NCBI GenBank assembly: GCA_012656075.1
Contig: JAAKBF010000300.1
Span: 62,001 to 126,000, forward strand
Length of the DNA stretch: 64,000 bases
From: Phytophthora hibernalis
Taxonomy: Eukaryota > Oomycota > Peronosporomycetes > Peronosporales > Peronosporaceae
Direction of reading: 5' to 3'
Both the position numbers and the translations under genes were made by a program. Below the pieces are notes generated by a model. The model had not been told where the DNA came from and did not search any database. It saw nothing but the letters and a program-made list of their open reading frames with translations. Shown one piece after another: positions 55,957 to 64,000 of the stretch (its first letter is position 1; each line of letters begins with the position of its first letter).

Positions 55957-58293
55957 TCAAAGCTCGAACTCCTCCTCGAATACGTCAAAGTGGCTCATCC
56001 CGATATCTGTGATCGCGGTCTCCATTGCATGCTTCAACGGTGCAGGTCCAGAGAAGAAGACGACCACCGTCGAGTGGCCAGCAGATGCCGGGAGCTCCTT
56101 CGTGAACTCTTGGTGACCAGCAAACACCTTGTGCATGAGTTCCGAGATGTTTGCACGGTGGCCAACCTCCACGTTGTACTCTGAAATGAGGTCGTGGAAG
56201 GTGTGAACAGCCGTAGAAAGCGTAGATCGAGCCCGGGGTGTGGCACTCATATCGTGCGAACGATCAGTGTTTGAGCTCTGGTTGTTGCTCTTACGGTCGA
56301 GCATGGCGCAGGCGTACACCGTCAGCGTGGACACGACAATGAGCAACGAGATCTCCACCAGGTTCTGGATCGGCCACAGGTTCTCGTCATCTACCTGCAC
56401 CTTGTTGCCGTACTTGACAAGAGTCACGATGATCAGCGTCACCAAGAACGACGCGCCATACATTGCGGTTCTGCTCGAGCCTGAGCGCAGTGGCTCCGTA
56501 AACGGTCGAGGCACCTTGGAGGTGACCGCAGTATCGTAGCGTGTAGCAGACACATGGGCCTTTCCAGCGAGTCGTTCGTGGTCGATAGACTTGTCGAGTT
56601 GGTCGTTGGTCGGAGCACGCGTGAGGCTGAAGTGCAGACTGAAGTATTTCTCCTGCGGGTCCAGCTCCTTGATCTGCATGAGCAGTGGGTGGATCTCCTC
56701 CAGCAGTGACAGTTCACGGAACGTGAAGATGAAGAACACCTTCTGACGTAGGGACCCACCATGCTGCAGTTTGGCCACGATGTCTTCCAGAATCGCGAAC
56801 AGCGGAGTCACACCAATGCCACCACCCACAAGACACACGGTCGAGTACTCGCTGTACATCTCGAGAGACCCACCGTAGTAGCCGTCCATGTACATTGTCG
56901 GCAGCACGTTGTTCTTCTTGCAGTCCTCCGAGTACTTGACGAGGTCCTCGGTCCAGTCTCCGAGTGACTTGAGTAGAATCGTGAGCGTGTCCGGACTGGT
57001 TCGCGGTGACGAAGCAATGGTGAAGGCGTGCCACTGCAATTTGGAGATCGCTGGCACGTTAAGGTAGACGAACTGACCGACCTTGTAGTTACCGGAGCTA
57101 GCAGTGGAGCGTGACAGCACCACCTTGACAACATCGTGTGAGAGCGTCGTGAATTCACGCACGGCCACTGGGGTAGACCCGTTGGAAGTGGAGATGGCGC
57201 GACCTATGAAGTACAGCATGACCGAAGGGAAGATCCACGCGAGGATGGCGTTGTAGTGCATGACGGCGAACACGATTCCGACCAAGAAGAGGTGGTGCAC
57301 GTTGTAGAACGTGTTGTACATTTTGCGGCGCACCCAAGGGATAGAGGTGAGTCCGATCGCCAGGAAGGCAAGCAGTGCGATTTCGCCGAAGAAGTTCATC
57401 CACGGGTCCTTGCCATCTTCTCCACCAACCGCGCAGTCGAAGCACGGGAGCGCATTCGCAGACCATTCATCCTGTCGGATCCACGACCAGTAGTAGCCGA
57501 GGCAGTGGAACAATGCTGTCAGAACGGTGACGACGCCAACCCACCGATGGTACTTGATGCCGTTGGCGTACGAGATGTTGAGGAACTCCATCCAGACGCA
57601 GTTACGCGTGGCCGGCAGGAAGAGGAACGCCATATTGTAGATGCAGACGAAGCCCAGGGTGAGCGCTATCATCTCGAGATACAACTCGAAGTTGAATTCA
57701 CGCCCACGTTTCCTGTTTCTCTCGATCCGGGCGATGTAGTAGTAGTGGAACACGTACACGTTGCCACCGACAAGGAAAAACAGAAACAAGAGCTCGCCCA
57801 GACTGACCGGTGCCACCCACCCGAAGACGCGGGGTTTGCGACGCAAGAAACGGGTAAAGCTGAGAATGTGACTCGAGGTGATCCGACGGACGTTGAAGTG
57901 CTTCAGTAGCTCGAGGAACAGCAACGACGCCGCAATGGGGAGGAATCCGAACAAGAAGAAGTACGTCGGCCGCACCATCTCGGAGTGACCAGTGTCATCG
58001 CCCTTGGGCGCGTTAACCGGAACGCCAAACCACGTGCCGATTGTCGCGCTGAGGTCGCTGTACGTGTCGGTAAAGTAGAAGAGCTGACCGTACGCGTACG
58101 TGGCGATGGCGACTGCAATCAAGACTTGCAGCAGGTTCCCGAAAAGCGGAATTCGACTGGTCCACGAGGCGGTTGAGACCCGAGGTTCACCGGCGATGCT
58201 GCTACGTTTGTCATCGACTTCCGGGGTCTTGAGCGACGAGAAGACTGCGTCTACCCGAGGAGTAGTGGTGGAGTCGGCGTTGCTAGGCGCCAT
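55957..58293 (-). CDS. Ferric-reductase/NADPH-oxidase-like membrane protein 2
   Basis: Intact 778-residue frame. I prefer the ATG at 58293 (MAPSNADSTTTPR), since no ATG lies upstream in frame. Order: cytosolic leader, first membrane span (LLQVLIAVAIATYAYGQLFY), further spans, the haem-binding core (YANGIKYHRWVGVVTVLTAL, LFHCLGYYW, FYNVHHLFLVGIVFAVMHY), FAD site WHAFTIASSPRTSPD, NADPH site VCLVGGGIGVTPLFAILEDI, two late membrane spans near residue 620-670, and a C-terminal VVFFSGPAPLKHAM with the end FEEEFEL. Sequence and layout match the convergent neighbour, so the pair arose by inverted duplication. Likely a plasma-membrane metalloreductase of the FRE/NOX superfamily. Confidence 0.9.
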   Translation of the reverse strand: MAPSNADSTTTPRVDAVFSSLKTPEVDDKRSSIAGEPRVSTASWTSRIPLFGNLLQVLIAVAIATYAYGQLFYFTDTYSDLSATIGTWFGVPVNAPKGDDTGHSEMVRPTYFFLFGFLPIAASLLFLELLKHFNVRRITSSHILSFTRFLRRKPRVFGWVAPVSLGELLFLFFLVGGNVYVFHYYYIARIERNRKRGREFNFELYLEMIALTLGFVCIYNMAFLFLPATRNCVWMEFLNISYANGIKYHRWVGVVTVLTALFHCLGYYWSWIRQDEWSANALPCFDCAVGGEDGKDPWMNFFGEIALLAFLAIGLTSIPWVRRKMYNTFYNVHHLFLVGIVFAVMHYNAILAWIFPSVMLYFIGRAISTSNGSTPVAVREFTTLSHDVVKVVLSRSTASSGNYKVGQFVYLNVPAISKLQWHAFTIASSPRTSPDTLTILLKSLGDWTEDLVKYSEDCKKNNVLPTMYMDGYYGGSLEMYSEYSTVCLVGGGIGVTPLFAILEDIVAKLQHGGSLRQKVFFIFTFRELSLLEEIHPLLMQIKELDPQEKYFSLHFSLTRAPTNDQLDKSIDHERLAGKAHVSATRYDTAVTSKVPRPFTEPLRSGSSRTAMYGASFLVTLIIVTLVKYGNKVQVDDENLWPIQNLVEISLLIVVSTLTVYACAMLDRKSNNQSSNTDRSHDMSATPRARSTLSTAVHTFHDLISEYNVEVGHRANISELMHKVFAGHQEFTKELPASAGHSTVVVFFSGPAPLKHAMETAITDIGMSHFDVFEEEFEL

Positions 58294-60360
58294 GGTCGAG
58301 TGTTGGGGATGAGACCGATCGACTTGCGCAGTCGAAAGCAACTTGCGGAATGGTCGAGTGGTGAAAACCTGCTCGAGTTGTTGCCGTGGTCACCATCGTC
58401 AAACCTGCACATGTATGGATAGGACGAAGGTGGCGGAGAATTGTCAAACTGAAGCAATTGGCTAGTTTTAAGTACAGTAGAAGCGGCGGGTATCCGATAA
58501 AGCAGACAAATGTACACCAACGCAGAAGCTGGACCGGCAGTATGAAGGCACGTGCCCCCAAACCAATGATAACAACGTATTTCGCGTGGCAAGCACCCGG
58601 TGTTGACGGGTGGAGCCGTCTCACGGGCAAAGCATCAAGCAGTGATCACCGTAAGCAGTCGGTGGTGGTACATTTAGTGATGTTGTGTGGAGCGGCGTTA
58701 TCTCTCTGGCAGGATGACTGTATGCAGACCAAGTGATTCAGGATACCTTACCATTGTGAAAAGAAGCAGAGGCTTTTCGAGAATACCCTCGCCTCTGCGG
58801 CCGAAAGTGTCGACTGGAAACGTCTCCGATCTTGGACAAGTGACCAAATGTCTTGCAGGTTATGTACTGTCAACTTGCGAGACAAGAAAGTGTCCTCAAG
58901 GTCTGGCTATCTCCGAAACCGTGTTTCTTGTCAAATCCCGAGGGTCTCGAATACGCCCTCGTGCCGCCCGCCAATAGCGTTGCCATTTAGCTTTCGTTCC
59001 CCAGACTCGCGAGGCTAATCAGACTGATCCAGACTGGATGGTCCCCACCAAGGCACCCACTAATGATCTTAGTGCAGTTTCCGAAGCTTGATTAATCGGT
59101 GCTAATTCAAATTAGTCCTTAAAACTTTGCTATATCGTACTCTGCTTGCCTACATGTATACCGGTAGCTGGCGAATGCAACGACCTTCGTCACCTTCCGT
59201 AAAACGTGGATAACTTTGAGTGGTGTTTGGTCACAGCACCAACTAAATTCCGTGAGTCGTGAATCACAACTCGTGATCGCGTGATGATATTTTAATACTG
59301 TAGGAAACCTTAGTTTGAATGACGACAGGTACTTTTACCCCAACATTATTGTAACTTATTTTTACCTAAAAGAACATTTTTCTGGCTCGAGGTTGAGCTG
59401 CCATACGCATTCATCGTACAACTTGTATTAATACTTGTACTACAAGTATAATTGTCCTTTGCATTAATTTTGCCGTCTATTTTAGACCTCTAAAAATGAC
59501 TTTGTGCAAATCAGTTTCGATTTGCTCCATGTGCAAAAGGCTGAGATGCACCCAACTATCTCGCTTTTGCACTCCCAGAACTGCATTTCTGCGTTTCCAG
59601 GCTGTAAACAAGACGGTTGTACTTCAAAATCGAGTTTTAGCGTTTAGCATATGCACTTCCGCTTCCTAGTAAAGTCGTAATTAGGATAAAAGTGGTCAGG
59701 TCTAATAAAATAGACTTTATGGAGCCTTCTGCCAAAATATATGCAAAGCACAATAATACTACTTGTAGTAAGGCGCTAAATTCATGCAACGAGGTGAGTT
59801 AACGGAACATTCAAGTCGGCCAACAGAACCGAATACAGTTCCTCGGCAAACATAGAACTTCACTACTTTATTTACCTTGCAAAGTTAGTTAATCTGTGTC
59901 AAAAGGCTCCACTATTGAGTCAATAGTTTTGACAAGCAAATATGTGATCAAATCGTTTAACCTTGGATACTTTATAAAGTCAATTATGCTGGAGGTATGT
60001 ACTCGTCGTCGCGGCTTTGCTGTTCGAAGACCCCGGACCAGCCATCCGTCTCTTGTCCGAAGACGGAGTTCACGATCCTGAAGCTATCATCAGTTTCCTT
60101 ATTGGTGAAAGCCACACTTCCACATGCCAATCTTCAGTGACCGTGGCGAAATCGAGACTGACCCGAGTAAATTTACGGCTCTCACCGCCGAAATGGCACG
60201 CGCCGCCGCCTTCGTGAAAGACACGCAAGCGTTCATCGCAATGCACGAAGTTCCCGTTGTTCTGGGCACAGTAACTTCTGCATGTTGGTCAATTCTAGGA
60301 CGCTTACATTAATTAATTCGTTCACCTGACTACACCCAACTACGACTTCCATGTCTCTAT
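58294..60360. other. Long intergenic region with a possible small gene
   Basis: 58294-59990 shows no gene. Near 60010-60290 two overlapping plus-strand frames read LFEDPGPAIRLLSEDGVHDP and then MPIFSDRGEIETDPSKFTAL, which look protein-like and would join after a small shift near 60125; a GTATGT donor-like site follows ATGCTGGAG near 59990. I recognise no family. Confidence 0.4.
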
Positions 60361-62181
60361 CTAGCTCACGTTGAGCTTTGCGTAGACGTCCAAGTGGCCA
60401 CCTTCGGTTGCTCGAGGCACCCAGAGATAAACCGAGCCACCACCGGTACCAGGCAGACCCAAGAACCCAGGCCGCCACCGATCCAGATACAGCGTCTTAC
60501 CACCCAGCTCCTTAACGGTTGATGTCCACGTCACGGTATTCCCTGCCGGCACGTCCGTCTCGTCAATCTTATCGCCTCCGGAGATGATATTCACGGTCAC
60601 GTCTTTCGTGTCGGTGCTCGTGAAAGTGATTTTGACTACCCCGTCACCTTGTCGCTTCCAGGACATGGTGCTGTTCTTGAAGGCGTCCCCAACTGCTTTC
60701 ATCCCGAGTGTGTCGGGGCTCGTACCGTCATCGATCTCACCGACGAGCTGCGTTGGGCCACAGATCGTCTGGATGTACTCGGACATCAAACCCGAGATAC
60801 GCGTGAGGTCGACGTAGAAGAGCGTGGCGATCGTCATGAGCACCTTGTCTGCTACGACGCGGGTGTACTGCTTGGCAGTGAGGGAGGTGCCGTTGTCACT
60901 CCGTCCCTTTGAGATCAAGTCATCCACGATCACTCCGTAGGTTTTCCGAAGCGTGTCGCGCGTCTTATAGGCGGTGGCCTCGTCCGATTCCAAGATCATT
61001 TGGTCCATGCAGTTGTTGGTCACGGTCGGGATATCGTGCAGCATGAGGTCGGACTTGTACATTGCCACTCGAAGCTGCTCTGTGGAGATATCAGGGTCGT
61101 CTTCCTTCATCTCGGCTACAGTTCTCCATGTACGGTCAGTGAGGCGCTGGAGTTCGTAGCCACAGCTTGAGTTGGATTCCATACCGGTTTTCAAGGACGA
61201 AATCTCCGTCTCGTTCAGGTCATTCACGGCGTACGTGAAGTTGGAATGGGTGAGGAACGCTTTGAATTTACCCCAGGACTTGAGGATCCCGTCCTGACGA
61301 GCCAGGATCTCGCCTACCATCACTTGCACTGTTCCCATGGCCACACTAGCAGGGTCGAGGATTTCCCACGGGTACGTTTTGCCCATGCACATGACGATAC
61401 TTACCGGCAAGTCGATCGTGATGTAGCTCGTCTGGTACAACGCCAGCATGACCTGGTCGAAGGGAGCCTGCGGGTCCGACACCTTGAGCGCGCGGACGTA
61501 GTTGACAATAGCACGGGCGGTGCCGAACATGGCTCGCGCGCACTTGATGCCGACTCGGACGTTTTTGGAGAGCTTGGCGAACTGGCCGAAGACGCCCAGG
61601 ATCTGCACCGAGAAGAAGGCGTTGGCCACACTCACGAACTTGGCGTAGGATTCGGCTCCGCAGTCGTCGTTCTGTTTCAAGCATTCAAAGCCGCATTCGA
61701 CCGGATACGACATCGGACACTCGGCCCAGCACACTTTCGCCTTGTAGTCGTAGCCGTACGGACAGGTGTCCATGATGTGCGCTTTCCGCCAGCAGGCCTT
61801 GTCGAAGGCGGGGTCCGAGGGTTTGCCGATGCTGGGACCGACCCAGTTGCGGTACGTCGACGCGATCTTGTCGGTGGTGTTGACCATGGAGCCAATTTTG
61901 AAAGAAGAAGGTAGCGGTACCAGTGCCGATGACCCCGAAGAGGAGTATGAGTCATCCGAGTCGCTGTAGTCGTCCGAATCGCTGTCGGATGAAGAGGAGG
62001 AGGAGATATCGTCATTGGAGTCATCCGAGTCGATATCGTCCGACGAAGACGCCACCGTGGGTGTGAGAGTTACTGGTGCATACGTCCGACCGATCACGAC
62101 GGACGTCGTTGATTCAGTCGTCCGGGGGCTCAGGACGACAGCCGTAACAGCAAGTGCCAGCAGCTTGATCCATCTCGCCAT
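60361..62181 (-). CDS. Predicted secreted protein with Ser/Asp-rich linker and Cys-rich module
   Basis: Intact 606-residue frame. The ATG at 62181 gives a signal peptide (MARWIKLLALAVTAVVLSPR). Residues about 45-90 are an extreme Ser/Asp repeat (DDIDSDDSNDDISSSSSSDS), likely flexible and acidic. Then a Cys-rich block (ACWRKAHIMDTCPYGYDYKA, VCWAECPMSYPVECGFECL), a long helical middle without clear membrane anchor, and a beta-rich tail (VVKITFTSTDTKDVTVNII; GGSVYLWVPRATEGGHLDVY). Several NxS/T sites suggest glycosylation. I cannot name the family. A cell-wall or extracellular role fits the signal and tail. No RxLR or LxLFLAK site is seen. Confidence 0.8.
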   Translation of the reverse strand: MARWIKLLALAVTAVVLSPRTTESTTSVVIGRTYAPVTLTPTVASSSDDIDSDDSNDDISSSSSSDSDSDDYSDSDDSYSSSGSSALVPLPSSFKIGSMVNTTDKIASTYRNWVGPSIGKPSDPAFDKACWRKAHIMDTCPYGYDYKAKVCWAECPMSYPVECGFECLKQNDDCGAESYAKFVSVANAFFSVQILGVFGQFAKLSKNVRVGIKCARAMFGTARAIVNYVRALKVSDPQAPFDQVMLALYQTSYITIDLPVSIVMCMGKTYPWEILDPASVAMGTVQVMVGEILARQDGILKSWGKFKAFLTHSNFTYAVNDLNETEISSLKTGMESNSSCGYELQRLTDRTWRTVAEMKEDDPDISTEQLRVAMYKSDLMLHDIPTVTNNCMDQMILESDEATAYKTRDTLRKTYGVIVDDLISKGRSDNGTSLTAKQYTRVVADKVLMTIATLFYVDLTRISGLMSEYIQTICGPTQLVGEIDDGTSPDTLGMKAVGDAFKNSTMSWKRQGDGVVKITFTSTDTKDVTVNIISGGDKIDETDVPAGNTVTWTSTVKELGGKTLYLDRWRPGFLGLPGTGGGSVYLWVPRATEGGHLDVYAKLNVS

Positions 62182-64000
62182 CGCGGTGTGTCGGGACAAC
62201 CGTAAAAACGAGAATGAAAAGCTCGACTGGCACTGCCGTCTCGGTGGTTGATTCGTAGGGGATCACCCCGCCTGTCACTCCACGCCAGCGTGCATCCGCT
62301 CCTCCCCCTACACATCCGATAGTCTAGCATTGCAGCTTTGCACTACAAGAAAATTGTAACCGCGCACCTACGACTCGTAATTACGAGAGCCGATTCCCCT
62401 GACGATATCAGGTATCGTCTCCGTTTGCGCTGTGTCCGGGGCCAAGGCCCAGTCAACAAGCAGCAGCGATGTGCTCTCACACATCTTTGTCTGCCTGAAC
62501 AATTGTTCAAGCGATCGTTGGCCACGGTCGAGATTGTTGGCCACGGTTGCACTGTGGTAATCGGCGACCAAGAGTGCAAATTAATCTCGCCTGGTCTTTG
62601 AGACGGACAGTTGGCGGCACAGAATGGCAACCACAAGATGCAGGCCTGCTGTTGTGCGTTAGCCTGGTGGGGACATTTCAGAACGACTGCATGCGTCGTG
62701 CCTCAGGCCAATGGGACTTGGTGTCGCTCCATCTGGTGATCACGCAAATTGTCGACGAATGGTGCGGACAGGCCGGTGGTCTTGGCTTTCAACGGTGTAG
62801 GCTAGCGAAACTCGCTGTACATGCAGTTCGGCGACACCTTGGCGAGTGCGGTCGCACGAGGGCGTCTTGATCGTGTGCATTCATGTCGTCGTGGGTGCTT
62901 TTGCAGAGCGTCACGCAACATCATCGCGTGCGCTCCGTATGCGCGACCAGATCCAGCGCAACCAGCCAATTTTTGCAAGGTTGAAAGGTTCACGGCCTTC
63001 GGATATCGTTGATGTTGTCGCCGTCGGACTCCTAGTCGGAGATTGTGGTTGCAATGACAATTGGGACATGGAGAGAGCAGCAATACATGTACGCTGTAGG
63101 TAGCGAGCACATAGGCTACATGTACCGTCAACATACTACCGGTACAGTAGATCGCAAGTCAAAACAAATTCCTCCAGGTGCTAAGCTTTCCCGTGAGACG
63201 AAGGATCGGACCAAGGCATGCTGGCGGTACTGTACTGCGCTACCCACGATGTGCTTTCGCTAATTGCTTTAACAAAGGCGTCTTTTCTCAACCAACCGAT
63301 GTGCTGTTGAGTACATGTATTAATACATGTATTAATAACTCAGGATCCCGCCGCTGAGTACCGGTACACTCAGTTGTGTGCTGACGACGACTTGTCCGAC
63401 GGCGACTTTAAAATGTTACACGATGAGAAATCGCGAGCTGGTGAGCGAGTACACGTTAGCCGACGGCGACAGGATACGTAAAGATCGATTGGACTGCGTG
63501 GGCAGCTTGTCGAAGTTGTCGAAGTCGAAACAACTTAAGCCCACAAATTCTGTGCTGTTCGAGCGGTCTCAAAAACGTGCAATGTACGTACCCCGGTATC
63601 TGTGAAATTCTGTGTCTTGTTGTTATCTGAAGCCTCAGCACACGCTTGGTTGATTTCGATTTCACGTTGCCGCAACTTCCTGGTCAGCTACCGAGAGCAC
63701 GTGCCTTCCGCCTTCAGCTCCAGCTCCAAGCGCTGATTCCTCCGTGAGTAGCAGTTTGCAAGAACTTGGGAGACGTGCACCGTATCTGCTAGAAATTCTG
63801 GTGGAATGGGCACCCTGCAGTCAGGCCTCACCTGATTGCTTTATCCAACCAAGGGTGCCGGACCAACCGAATGTGGAATGGCGCCTACACATGCCAGATA
63901 GGCATCGGTAGTGCACTGCACTTACTACTGTCTGAGCTACATACATGTACTTCGACAAGTAACAACACTGACCTGGACACTGGCGCAAACACCCATGCGA
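62182..64000. other. Right-edge intergenic region
   Basis: Frames at 62547-62870 and 63378-63605 have no recognisable domain. Several TACATGTA palindromes occur (63090, 63118, 63311, 63327 and 63943), with a TACATGTATTAATACATGTA stretch at 63311. Confidence 0.5.

Noticed and set aside
57256..57909. 217-codon plus-strand ORF
   Set aside because: Antisense shadow of ferric-reductase-like gene 2.
1..64000. tRNA or rRNA genes
   Set aside because: No cloverleaf-type sequence with matching arms or rRNA-like conserved stretch was noticed by eye; a covariance search was not possible.

Overview
The window reads as a repeat-rich stretch of an oomycete genome, most likely Phytophthora or a close relative in the Peronosporales. 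The basis is established knowledge of protein families: RxLR/WY/LWY-type secreted effector genes, oomycete-style Mutator-like, piggyBac, PIF/Harbinger and pogo transposases, Ty3/gypsy gag-protease pieces, short introns (about 70-80 nt) with GT..AG ends, and oomycete ferric-reductase-like membrane oxidoreductases. No database search was possible, so the species is an inference.

Layout. 1-13 kb is almost entirely transposon and effector debris: a minus-strand Ty3/gypsy remnant (1-1650), a dead RxLR-WY effector (2022-2482), a dead MULE transposase (3287-4965), a decayed SET-domain gene (5265-6942), and a full-length piggyBac element bounded by TTAA and matching inverted ends (7667-11320). A 5'-truncated effector follows (12132-12960). 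13.35-19.17 kb is the most striking unit: 26-bp perfect terminal inverted repeats beginning GGGTGCCTTCC, flanked by a 3-bp AAT duplication, enclose a SET-domain gene, a Myb/SANT-like gene and a HARBI1-type DDE transposase. I read this as a Harbinger transposon carrying a chromatin-modifier-like cargo gene. A truncated inverted copy of its left end abuts it.

19-30.5 kb holds a decayed membrane/LRR gene and a dispersed family of related effector copies on both strands (22.0, 24.4, 27.4, 29.3, 29.9 and 30.4 kb, plus one at 52.7 kb), interrupted by an AP-endonuclease gene (25374-26595). 30.8-34.5 kb is a Mutator-type remnant with a SWIM finger and a Ulp1-like peptidase, filled with AACGTT motifs. 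A Tc1/mariner deletion derivative (34.7-35.2 kb) and a complete but dead pogo-like element (36773-38496) follow. 39.1-41.6 kb is a likely functional coiled-coil/ZZ-finger gene. Then come a second membrane/LRR relic (41.7-42.9 kb), an LWY-repeat effector (44.0-45.8 kb), a coiled-coil gene with introns (47.0-48.8 kb) and a FAR1-MULE relic broken by a minisatellite (50.5-52.1 kb). The right side is more gene-like: two convergent ferric-reductase-like paralogues (53.6-58.3 kb) and one intact secreted-protein gene (60.4-62.2 kb).

The genes do not form a pathway. The picture is a gene-sparse compartment with an effector family, transposons in several stages of decay, and a few conserved genes. Single-base deletions are very common, often in short homopolymers, and they also hit otherwise well-kept genes. 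Some apparent pseudogenes may therefore reflect consensus errors in a long-read assembly rather than biology.
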